Below are positions 1 to 10,531 of a stretch of DNA of 64,000 nucleotides, piece by piece. Source of the stretch: Staphylotrichum longicolle (lineage: Eukaryota; Ascomycota; Sordariomycetes; Sordariales; Chaetomiaceae); the NCBI GenBank assembly GCA_019096155.1, contig JAHCVI010000003.1, positions 3,782,001-3,846,000 on the forward strand, written 5' to 3'. Numbering within the stretch: the first letter of the stretch is position 1; each line of letters begins with the position of its first letter. The notes under the pieces were generated by a model. It made no database searches. It saw only the letters and a list, made by a program, of their open reading frames with translations, and had not been told where the DNA came from. A program made the position numbers and the translations under genes.

Positions 1-615
1 CCCGTCAGGTGCGGTAGGCTTACTGAGGTACTATTGAAATTCTCTATCTCATCTCCCCCAACAACCTGAACAACCCATCTCTCGCCTCTTGTTGTATACC
101 ACGAACCCGTTCTCCGTCCCACTCTCCACCCCGACCCTGCACCCATCCATGCCCCCGGCCCGGCCGCACAGCCAGACCTGCCTGCCTGCCTGCTGCAGCT
201 GCGATGCAACCCTAGCGCTGCTGAAGGTGCAGTGTTCCCCCCCCCCCTCTCTCGCCCTCTGTTGTTCCGCGTTTGTTCCATTGCAACACGGCAGACTCGC
301 CGCGAGGTTTTCCGGTAGGGAAGGGCTCGGAGCGAATTTGGCCGGATTGAGGTGAGTCGAGTCGAGTCGAGGGCGACCTGAGGTGAGGGCTGGGGGGTTG
401 GCGTGATTCGTGCTGTGCTGGGGGTTGCATGCGGTGCCGTGCGGTGGGCTTGGGTTGGTGGTTGACCGGGTGTGGGTGGCGGGACTTGCGTGAAATGGAT
501 GCTTCGGGGCTGGCGTTGTTTTGGGTCGAGTTTGTTTTCTTTCGTAGGGTGACGTTGGCGTTGTTTTAATCTTGTTTCCGGCCCATAGTCCCTCGAGAGC
601 ATGTCCCAGGCTGGC
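1..615. other. intergenic, left edge to methyltransferase stop
   Basis: No open frame here resembles a protein I know. It is the 3' flank of the minus-strand methyltransferase gene and includes a run of ten C at about 240-249 and a short GTCGA repeat near 356-370. Any gene using this as promoter would lie outside the window. Confidence 0.5.
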
Positions 616-1773
616 TCAGACTGGCGGCTTCTGCGCCCAGACAAAGTGTATCGGCAGGTAGGCGTGGATGCGCCTGTTGCTCGCGGCCGCCGTGACGTCG
701 CGCACCACGTCCTGGATCTCGTCCTTCTCGTACCCGGCCTCGACGAGCGGCCGCGCCGCCATGACGCCGACAAAGTCCATCAGCACCTCCCTCATGTACC
801 CGCCGAGGAGCCGGAGGTGCGCGTCCCGAGCCCATTCGCCCAGCGGCATGTGGAACACCTTGCGCTCCATGTTGACGAACCCCGCGCGCGCCAGCAGGTC
901 GGGGAGCTGCTCGAGAATCTCGATGTTGAAACCGTACTGCTCGTGCAGCACGGGGTTGATCATGTCGTAGAACTTGGTGACGGGGTAGTCGGCGGGGATG
1001 GTGTTATCGTCAGAGGCGAGGTGCGGGAGGACGTCTTGGATCTCGATCCAGCCTCCTGGCTTGAGATTTCTTGAACTTGTGATCAGCCGGTGATCTGAGA
1101 GAACCTCTCTGACAGGGACTTACTGAAAGACCTTGGCCAAGACCCCCACGTTGTCCTTGATGACGGTGTTGACGAAGCGAAGGTGTGCAAAGTCATAGTC
1201 GTTGGCATGGACCCATGCGTCCTCGATGTCGTCAACAATAAAGTCGACGTTTGGCGGGATCCAGTGCGGCTGGATGGGCGAGAGATCTACGCCCGTTACT
1301 TTGGCGCTGGGAAAGGTCTCGCCGACTACCCAAGGTCAGTGCCGGTGCTCCTCCTGCTTGTCTGTCTTTGGCACGTACCTTCGATGGCCCAGTCGCCAAA
1401 CCCGGTGCCCAAGTCGATGATCTTCTGAGGGTTGTCGCCGATCGGTGCCAGGTACAACTTGCCGCCCAGGAGGTCCTTGAGCATCACGTGGCGCAATGTC
1501 TCCCTCTTGAATTCCTCCTCATCGTTTGGTATTGGGTATCTCCCGTATCGGAAGGCATGGTATCGCCTGGGTCGCCTTCAGTACTCGGACATCCAGTGTA
1601 AGCAGGCGGTGGCATACACACCTTCCGTACTCCCAGACGTGGCCGCCGACGCTCGACGTTACAGACCCAAACGTGGTCTCCTCGTCACTCGGATCGTAGT
1701 CAGAAGTGACATCCCGCACATCTTCGGGCAGATCCTCGTCTCCCAGCGGTTCGATGACGCCGTGCTCCTCCAT
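616..1773 (-). CDS. LaeA-like SAM-dependent methyltransferase
   Basis: Predicted class I S-adenosylmethionine methyltransferase of the LaeA/TAM family. Four exons (1773-1622, 1566-1379, 1325-1124, 1069-616) give an in-frame protein of about 331 aa; introns are 53-55 nt with GT-AG ends. Visible landmarks: the family signature RYHAFRYGRYPIPNDEEEF near residues 52-70, the glycine motif I DLGTGFGDW near 102-110, the acidic strand-2 residue in KVTGVDLSP, the motif II-III stretch NDYDFAHLRFV, and NLKPGGWIEIQD after strand 4. Founding members regulate secondary metabolism from the nucleus with velvet proteins, but most relatives are uncharacterised and this one lacks extra targeting features. The start is uncertain: the M at 1773 begins the conserved acidic N-terminus, and an in-frame M at 1806 is possible. 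Substrate unknown; a role in a cluster to the left cannot be judged. Confidence 0.85.
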
Positions 1774-3975
1774 CCCGGCTGGGGAGGTGCCCGGGTCTCC
1801 CTGCATCCACGCTCGAGAAACGCCTTGAGAGGCCACCTGGCGGACGAGTCCCTTTGCTCTTGAGTGGGTTTGAGACAGCAGGTCCGGGCCGAGGACATTT
1901 CCTCGGGCTGCTGGACCAAAGGGCAAGATCGGCGTCGGTATACGAGGGGACAAAAACAGGGCCAACGTCCCAGGTAGAGAATGGAAGGTATCCAGGTGAC
2001 TGCCCACCACTGACTCGGCGGCAAGCAAAGGATGCGGGCCAGAGACGGCCGGCAGCCAAGAGTAGTGTTTAATTAACGGGCCTGTGGGAGGTTGGGGAGA
2101 GGCAGCAGGCCCCGTGAAGCGGGCGAGCTTCTTGAGCTCGGTCCAAGGAACATGTACAGTACCAAGTCATGGCAGCCAAGGAGAGAAAGACCGTTTTGGC
2201 GGCCAAGCAGAAACGAGCTAATTATGTACGGAGCACCCCCCTCGCTTCGCACAGGCGGAGCAGACTGGAAAGGCGGAATCGACAAAAGATCTCACCAGAT
2301 GCGACAACTTGGGAGCTCCTTGGGCCCCAGACCCAAGGGTCTCTGGGGTGGAGCGGTGGATATCCAGCTCAAGAAGGGGGGCCGAGCCAATCACCGACGG
2401 CCACCTGCTGTCTCGCGGGAGACGGTGGCATCTCGCGCAGCACGGCTGCATGAAACGAACGCCATATCTGCATTGGGGCCTGCACCTTGGAGACCCTGCC
2501 ACACGGTACAGGTTCCGCCGACCCAGCCTAGCGGATGAGTGCAGGTCCACGGCAGACGGACCGCCGCCCAACACCCCTGCGGGGGAACCTGTTGGAGAGG
2601 GAGGAGGGGGAGCCCGACCAGAGTGCTGGGACGCGGAGGGAGACTGGAGAGCGGCAACAGCTCACGCGGCGTTACCAGCTACCAGAGCGTCGGTACGGGC
2701 TCGCCAAGGCACAGCACAGAGAGAGAGCCGGCCACCCGGCGACAAAACACGTCAAAGTTGCAGCGAGGGCCGGCCATGGGCCATGGCAGGCGACGACGGG
2801 CCCTTGCGAAAAGCCTGGAAGAGTCAGAACGCCAGGACCTGGATGCAACACTGCTGCGCACCCTTCGGGCAGGAGGGGGCGCCGACCATCCCGAAGTCGG
2901 GAGGACCCCGCTGCTGCCGTCACAGAATAGGTGCGGGAAGGGTTCTTCTCGAAGGGTAACGTTAGGTTGTGTCGTGGCCCGTGGCACGACGAACGACTCG
3001 GCTGATCCAGACGATCCGAATGATCCAGATCCCCCGATGCTGCAAGTCGATTCAGGTGCTTCCCTGGGCCGTGTGTCTCCTGTGTCAGAAATGGGCAGGC
3101 GCCCCGGAGCGTTTGCAGCGGCACACCCAAGCACACCCAAGCGCACCTAGCAGCCGTTACACGCGGGGTGCCGAAAAGCAATGACGGGAATCCAAAAAGC
3201 GGTCAGGCAGGCCAGCCCGCTGCCCCACCGAATGAGGGGCAGAAATTGATGTGTCGGGTTCGGGTTCGAGTTTAACAAGGTCTGCGAAAGGGGCTTGAGG
3301 AAAAGTGCGGAAACAACAGAAAGTGGAGGGAACAGGCAATGGGGCACACACGCTCGACACGGAAGAGCTAACGAGCAGCCACGGCAGGCAATCCACCCGT
3401 TGCCTGCCTCGAGCCCTGCCGTGGGCCTGCCATGAAAGAATGGGGATCCACACAGTAAGACAATACAGTGTCTCTCCAAGGTTTGCAACGGTGCGACCCT
3501 CCCCACGTCGCGTCTCGAAGCGCGTTCTTGCAGCGCGCAGTGCGTGCCCTGTGTCAGTGGTCCCCTACCAACCAAGGAAAAGGACCAATTCCATAAACAC
3601 CCACTCCACCACTTCTTGCCCGGACAGCGCCTCGCCCATTCTATGAGGCGCGCCGTGTGGACTTGTGACCCCCTGTCGACTTTCGACTTTCGACTTCATG
3701 ATTGTACCGCTAGTCGCGACATTTCTAACCTCGTTCAAACTCAATTAAACCCGAAATCACAAAATCACGAACCTACCGCGTATCCTCCCACCACCACGCG
3801 ACCAACCGAACCGTCTCAACAAACCACCCCTACCACCACCGCCACGACGACGATACCAAACCACCCAACCGGACGCACCACTCTAACCCTAAACCTACCC
3901 TCAACCGCCCTCATGAACCCCTCATAACCTCCAATCCGACAACACACACACAAGACCCAGCAAAGACGGGACGAA
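1774..3975. other. intergenic between methyltransferase and cdc45
   Basis: Divergent promoter region of 2.2 kb. Several open frames up to about 216 codons occur, but they overlap on both strands, have arginine/proline-rich composition typical of GC-rich noncoding DNA, and match no family I recognise. From about 3600 the sequence becomes C/A-rich with CAACC-type tracts, as in fungal 5' leaders, consistent with the cdc45 leader. Confidence 0.5.
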
Positions 3976-6667
3976 ATGTACCTCCCGCGCCCCCTCCTCT
4001 CCAAGCTCTACCTGCACCTGCAAGCGACCCGGCACCCGCTCTCCCCGCCCGTCCTCCTGCTCGTGGCCCTCGAGCCCGACGCGCTCTGCGCCTGCCGCAT
4101 CCTGACGCGCCTCTTCAAGCATGACTACATCCCGCACAAGATCCAGCCCGTCGCGGGCTACGCCGACCTGGAGCGCGTCGGCCGCGAGCTGGTGCGGCCC
4201 ATGACCGAGCACCGCGGCGGCGCGGGCGGCGTCGTGGTGTGTCTGGGCGTGGGCGGGATGGCGGACCTGGGGACGGTGCTCGGGTTGGAGAGCGAGAGCG
4301 ACGAGGAGGAGGAGCAGGGGGGGTTTGGCGGGGTGGAGGTGTGGGTTGTGGACGCGCACCGGCCGTGGAATTTGGCGAATGTGTTTGGGGGGTTTCCGCT
4401 GGAGCCCGAGACCGAGGGGCGGCGGGGTTCGCGGCGAGGTCGCCTGTGGGTGTGAAGGGGGGTGTATTGAGCGGCGTACAGGCCGGGAAAGGCGGCATTG
4501 TGGTTTTTGATGATGGAGATATCGAGGAAGGGCTGGAGAAGGAGAGGGAGGCATATATGGCGCTGGTGGACATGCCGGATATTGAGGACGATGGGGAGGA
4601 CCTGGGGGATAGCGATGAGGATGAGAGCGAGGGCGAGGAGGAAGAGGAGGAGGAGGCGGTGGTCCAAACGATGCGGGCAGGGCAGAAACGGAAGTCGTGG
4701 GACTTTGAGGATGAAGATAGCGAGGACGACGACGACCGGCCGAGGCAGAGGAGACGGAGTAATTCGGTGGGTGCACCTCGCCCGTTCTTGATGTCGTTGT
4801 CCGCTAACAAGCCAACAGTCCACTCCGATCCCAGACTCGCCTCGTCGCCCAGCGCAGCGCGGCCTCATATCGCTGAGAGATGACGCTATATTTTCTAGTG
4901 ACTCCCTCGAACCCCCGAGCGCCGCTCAGCCGCGCCGCGGCCCGTCCGCAGGAACGCTGAGGCGGAGGCTTCTTCGGCTCCGCCGCAAGAACGAGGCCAT
5001 TCTCCGCGACTACTACCGACTGGGCGCTTCATATTCCGAACCCGTCTCTTCGATGATGTACGCGCTCGCCTCAGAACTCGGCCGCGAGGACAACGATCTG
5101 CTCTGGATGGCAATTGTTGGTGTCACGTCGATGGAACTCTACGGGCGTTCCTCGGCTGGCGTCGCTGTGCCGGTCCGCAGCTCAGAAGCTCGCCCGGCGT
5201 CTGGCTGGCTGGGCATGCGCGGCGCAAGGATACGGCAGCTCTTACGAGACGAGGTGCGACGGTTAAACCCCCCAGAGGTCGGCAACGGCCGGGTCCTCCC
5301 GGAGAACACGGGCATCATCCCGACCACGGCACGCAGCCCCGAGGACACCAGCATCCGCCTTTCCCCTGAGCCCAAATTCCTCCTCATCCGGCACTGGAGC
5401 CTCTACGACAGCATGCTGCACTCTCCTTACCTCTTCTCCCGCCTCAAAACGTGGAGCGAGGCCGGCCTCAGGCGGCTGCACAAGCTCCTCGCCAAGATGG
5501 GCGTCAGCCTGGTGCAGTGCAAACAAAGCTACGCGCACATGGACATGATGCTGAAGCGGGAGCTGCGCACCAAGCTCCTCAAGTACGCCTCCCTCTACAA
5601 CCTGGACGAGCTCGTCCCGACCATCGACACCGACGGCAAAGACCGCGGCGGCGCCAAAGACGGCTGGGGGTTCGTGCGCAGCTGGGGCTGGCGCGCGACC
5701 CTCAGCGCGCAGGACGTCGGCGTCGTCATCGGCGCGCTCCTCGAAGTTGGCAACGCCACCTCCCCCCCGTCCTCCTCCGACACCTCCGCCACGGCCTCCC
5801 AAGAACCTCTCCCCAACAACCCCACCACCTCCACCTCCACCAACCCTCCCGCAAGCGACGAATGGCTCCCCCGTTTCTGGTTCGCCTACGACGCCCTCGA
5901 AGACATCGAGTCCCTCAAAGCGGGCCTGCCCACCGCCCAGTTCCTCCACAAGGCCATCTTCACCACGGGCACCACCATCCTCAAGAAGAAGCAAATCTTG
6001 CACCTGCGGGCGTTCCGCATGTGCGTCGTCAAGGACGCCCCCGGCGACGCCGCCGCGCTGTTCAACCACCCGGGCGCGCTGACCAAGCTCGCGCTGTGGA
6101 TCGGCGAGGCGCTCGCGGAGCAGGAGAAGGACGCCACGGGCCGGCTGGCGCACGGCGGGCGGGGCACGCCGCTCGTCGTCGCGAGCCTGGACGAGAAGCG
6201 CGGGTGTACGTGGTGGTGGGCACGGGCGGGGCGGCGGGCCGGACACGGCGTTTGTGGACCGCGAGGCGGTGAAGAGGCGGAGGGAGGAGAGGGGGCGGGC
6301 CAAGACCAGGGAGGAGGCCAGGAAGGCGAAGGAGAGGGTGAGGGAGGAGAAGAGGGAGGCGAGGAGGCGGGCACGGGAAGGGAAGGAAGGTGGTGATGAG
6401 GAAGAGGAGGAGGAGGAGGAGGAGACGGAGAGCGAGGAAGAGGAGGAGGACGACGACGACGAGGACAGTGACGGGGACGAGGAGGAGGACGGACAGAGGG
6501 AGAGGGGGTATGGGTTGAATCGGTTCGGCACGGCGTTTCAGGACGTGGTGGGCGAGACGAACGCGAGAGTAAGGATTGACAGCTTTGAGCATTGCGTGGT
6601 GGAGGTCAAGAAGGAGGATCTGGGTGGGTTCTTGGAGAGCCTGAGCATGAAGGCGGTTGTTGGGTGA
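3976..6667 (+). CDS. cdc45: DNA replication initiation factor Cdc45 (frameshifted in this sequence)
   Basis: Cdc45 is the DHH/RecJ-like subunit of the CMG helicase (Cdc45-Mcm2-7-GINS), required for origin firing and fork progression in the nucleus. The start MYLPRPLLSKLYLHL is the typical family N-terminus. The acidic insertion with KGGIVVFDDGDIEE, the core NEAILRDYYRLGASYSEP, PKFLLIRHWSLYDSML, and the C-terminal block ending GGFLESLSMKAVVG all fit. One 52-nt intron (4767-4818) separates two exons. Three single-base shifts are needed to read through: about 4425-4440 (after EPETEGRRG), about 6206 (GVYVVVG frame) and about 6240 (DTAFVDREAV frame). Adding three bases makes the CDS 2643 nt, about 880 aa. 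A basic/acidic tail (about residues 740-820) is longer than in yeast. Because the gene is essential and otherwise intact, base-calling error is likelier than a pseudogene. Confidence 0.93.
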
Positions 6668-8423
6668 GTGTATCATGGGGGGCGGTGTCCTGTTGGTTTA
6701 TTCTGTCATGTCTGTGGGCGTTTGGTAACCCCTGTTTTCATTACCCCGGTTCTGCTGTTTAGATATGCCCCTTTTCCTTGGTTGGGAGTATTTGTTAGAT
6801 GATGACGAGTCGGGTGGCAAGCATGGCGAGGGAAGGCGCGGTTTGGGCATGCATGTCACAGGTAGCAATCTGCTGGTTCTTCCTCGCTGCTGAGCCATTT
6901 TCTTGTGATGGCAAGTCAAACCGTGCTAGATTTTGTTGACTTTCTTTTCCACGGTTGCTTCAGCGACAGCGACCACCTGCCTGTTTCTACACCAGCTTGC
7001 ATCGCTTCCAGACCTCCACCCATTGGTGAGAGCACGAGACAGAACCCCCTCCATCCGCACTTTGGCTTGATTCATGGCCCGCGGAGGACTGCTTGCACAA
7101 AATTGCCATGGCGGCGACCCTCGGTCCAGAGTGATTGGCGGGCTGCATCAATCTTTTCGCTCTTGGCGCGTTGCACAGCCACAGTGCCGAGCGGGGAGAT
7201 CTGGTGTTTTCTGTGACCACCCCCTCGTTTTCGTCTCTTGGTGTTGAAGGTCGGTCTGGATGGGGGGACTTGGCCTCCACTGTGCCCCAGTATTGGCCAG
7301 TATTGGCAGGTGAGGTGGGTGCACGGGATTGGTGGCCTCTGCTCGTGTCACCTTGCCGCTTCGTTTCTTGTCCTCCGTGAAAGGTCCCTTCGCCTTGTGC
7401 AGCTCCCAATTGATTGAACTGGAGGGAGGGAGCCAGTTGAGTTGGGAGGCTGCGCAACAGGCAGCTCTAACAGATAACCTGGGACGGCCTCCAAAGGCTT
7501 TGCAGCGAGACGTCGGAGGTGGTTTTCAAGCTGGGCCCACCACAGACGTACCTAGCCGCCCGTGTCCCGGATTCCAGAACCGCGAGTTTCACGCCCCAGT
7601 GCCTGGGCTGTCCCTGACCGCTGGGGCTCCTGTGATAGGCGCCCCTCATTGCCCCTCCCGTCGCCGCCGAAGCTAGCCTCGCGAGCCGCAACTTCGGGAT
7701 CTCTTGGAGGCCGGGTTGCTTTTTTGGTCTGTGGGAAAACAGAACAAACATATCATGATCAACTTGTGAGTTTCCAGCACGGTTCGAAAAGGGCGTGTGT
7801 GTTGTGTGCACCCACCTGTCCAATAGTTAGCTTGCATTAGAGAATGAGATCGTGGACGGGACGGGAGTCGTCTCGAGGAAACGCCGACCACACGCCGGGT
7901 CTTGCCTCCAGGGTTCGGCACCGTGTCTCTAGGCCTTGCAACACTGCAAACAGGGCCGTGCGAGCCGCGCCGTTCCATTCGCTCCAAGTGGAGCCGTGGC
8001 ACTGTGGAACGGCGCTGGTGCTGCAATCGTCACAAACTCCCGCTGCCGCGCCTTGACTTTTGCCCTGCAGGGCAGTGCCTCACCCATAGATTGTCCAAGT
8101 TCCTGCTGCATCCCATCTAGCCGCGAGTCTGCATCCAACACCAACACACCAACAAGCACTTCGACTCCCCATAATCTCTCACCCAACACAACGAATCTCT
8201 GACGACTTTACTTGATACTCGACACTTTTTTTGCTGCCCGCGCACACGTCATCGAACAGCCGACATCTCGCGATCAACCGCCATCGCACACAGCACACCC
8301 CTCGATCCAGCAGTTTGCGGCAGCCAACCCTTGTCGCATCACCCCTCCTCGTTCCCCCTCGGCGCTGCCACCCTCAGAACCCGCTGGTCACACCGGCACC
8401 GATAACCCAGCCGGCCTTCAAAT
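6668..8423. other. intergenic between cdc45 and ncs-1
   Basis: 1.76 kb holding the cdc45 3' flank and the ncs-1 promoter. From about 8120 the sequence is C/A-rich, resembling a 5' leader. I see no convincing gene, RNA or repeat. Confidence 0.5.
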
Positions 8424-9396
8424 ATGGGCAATTTGTGAGTGCGCGGCCGAATCTGGCGTCGCCGGTGCCGGATATCTCGGGGGGGCTGGAAAGGGCATGG
8501 CAGTTGGCGCTTGTGCAAGTGGCCGCCGCAACCCCTCAAGTCCCGCCTTGCCCGGGCGGCGCTGGAGGGCACAGGCAGCCCCTGACACCGAAACACCATG
8601 AACCTGTCGCTGACACTGCCCGATCGGCCCGCAGACAGTCCAAGAAGCTCCCAGACGACCAGCTGAAGGAGCTGCAAAAGTCGACCAACTTTGACAAGAA
8701 GGAGCTGCAACAATGGTATAGGGGTGCGTCGTCGCAAACATTCTCTCTCTCCCTCTCAGAGTCCGTCCCCATGCTCACACACAGACCTTTCGCGCCACCA
8801 GGCTTCCTCAAAGACTGCCCGTCGGGCATGCTCACCAAGAGCGAGTTCCAAAAGATCTACGCCCAGTTCTTCCCCTTTGGCGACCCGTCCACGTTCGCCG
8901 ACTACGTCTTCAACGTCTTCGACACGGACAAGTCGGGCACCATCGACTTCAAGGAGTTCATCTGCGCCCTGAGCGTCACCAGCCGCGGCAAGATGGAGGA
9001 CAAGCTCGACTGGGCCTTTCAGCTGTACGACATTGACGGCGACGGCAAAATCAGCTACGACGAGATGCTCAAGATTGTCGAGGCGATCTACAAGATGGTA
9101 CCTTCTTCCCCCCCCCTCTACCCACCCCTCTCTTGACACACACACACACAAAAAAAAACAACCCCCTCCGCTTTCCCCCCCTTAGAAACTTACTAAAATC
9201 TTGGGGGTTACCACAGGTCGGCTCGATGGTCAAGCTCCCCGAGGACGAGGACACGCCCGAGAAGCGCGTGCGCAAGATCTTCCGCATGATGGACAAGGAC
9301 GAGAACGGCAGCCTCGACATGCAGGAGTTCAAGGAGGGCTCCCAGCGCGACGCCACCATCGTCTCGGCCCTGTCGCTGTACGACGGGCTCGTGTGA
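8424..9396 (+). CDS. ncs1: neuronal calcium sensor 1 / frequenin homologue
   Basis: Calcium-binding regulator, in yeast (Frq1) an activator of the phosphatidylinositol 4-kinase Pik1 at Golgi membranes. Four exons: 8424-8434 (only 11 nt), 8635-8723, 8802-9097 and 9217-9396, giving 191 aa, the usual family length. The tiny first exon plus the acceptor at 8634 yields [13 protein letters not shown], providing the N-terminal Met-Gly needed for myristoylation. EF-hand 1 is degenerate ([11 protein letters not shown]). EF-hands 2, 3 and 4 are canonical loops starting at residues 74 ([12 protein letters not shown]), 110 ([12 protein letters not shown]) and 158 ([12 protein letters not shown]). The C-terminus [10 protein letters not shown] is the conserved family ending. 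Introns are 200, 78 and 119 nt. The first exon is inferred from family knowledge; the rest is direct. Confidence 0.95.
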
Positions 9397-10531
9397 GGGA
9401 GAGAGAGAGAGAAAAAGTACCACTAAAGTCAAACGAACGAACCGGCACCATACTTTTTTGTTTGTGTCAAGGAGAAAGGGGGAAATCGGTTCTTTGGTAA
9501 ATATCGGGGTTTTGTCTTTTTTTCGATTGATTAGACGGGGGGTTGGGTGTTGGGTGCTGGGCGGTGGGTGGTGTGGGATTGAAACGGAACGGCCATGAAT
9601 GACGATCCAAATGGTCCCCATGGTGGACGACGGACCTATTGGCGGGGTTGGTGTGAGGTGTTTTTGGCTGGTGTGAGATGATGCCAGTTGAGTCATGTCA
9701 AATGATGTTGATGTCAAATGATGTTGATGTCAAATGATGTTGATTGATGAAGGGATATACATCTAGGGTGTGTGGTGACGTCGGTTTGTGGCAGACGCGA
9801 GGAGAGATGCTGTCTGCTCTGCTGCTTGGGAGAGACGGCATCAAGTTCACGAGGACGAGCTGGTGGTGGCCCTCCCCCCGAATCATCAGCGGGTTACGGA
9901 ACCCCCAGGAGGAGAAGGAAGGGCTCGTTTCCGCCGACGGGGGTTTTGATATAACGGTCATGGGGCGGGGCGAGGGGATGAGGCGCAGTGGACTTGGCAA
10001 GTGAGATGGTTTTGGCTGAGGAAAGGCTTTGTAACTTGTGTGTTTTAGCAACTTGACGTTTTCTGGCTCTTTCGTTTTGCCTCTCTTCTTCCAGCACAGC
10101 CCCAAACCAGATCTCCTGCAGTTGTCTACGTCTGTGTTTTGAACACCCTATAATGGTGTCAGTTCATGCCGACCCCCTGTCCTTACTCTGGACTGCTTGA
10201 TCGGCTTCTCTGCCGGTAGCATTGGACCTTGGGGAGCGAGGTCGTGAGTGTCATCTTTTGAGGTCTCACGGAGGCAACGAGGAACTCGTACCGAACTACT
10301 CAGGGATATCGAAAATGAAACGCGCTGTTCAAAGATATTAACGTGCCTAAACCCAGACCCAACCAAGCACCCTCAGGCAGCCAGTCAGTCATGTCGAAAG
10401 ACGAGAAGCAAACCAACAACCCAAAAACCATACCAAGGGGAATAATATATCACACGTAGTAGTCACAAATGCGCTGTCCACCCCCCGCCAACTCCTCCGT
10501 AGCCACAATCCTCCACTCCCGCTTGCCCCAT
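9397..10531. other. convergent 3' flanks of ncs-1 and acyl-CoA synthetase
   Basis: 1.1 kb between two gene ends. It contains a GA run just after the ncs-1 stop and a three-copy 16-bp repeat at 9696-9743 (listed separately). No coding frame resembles a known protein. Confidence 0.55.
9696..9743. repeat. 3 x 16-bp perfect tandem repeat
   Basis: Unit TGTCAAATGATGTTGA occurs three times head to tail without mismatch, in the 3' flank of ncs-1. Minisatellite-like; no function visible. Confidence 0.9.

Noticed and set aside
2309..3150. Overlapping 200-codon frames between the methyltransferase and cdc45 as a gene
   Set aside because: Several frames on both strands are open together, none has motifs, and codon usage looks random for GC-rich DNA.
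3886..3900. CTAACCCTAAACC string near the cdc45 leader
   Set aside because: Single imperfect copy, not an interstitial telomere.
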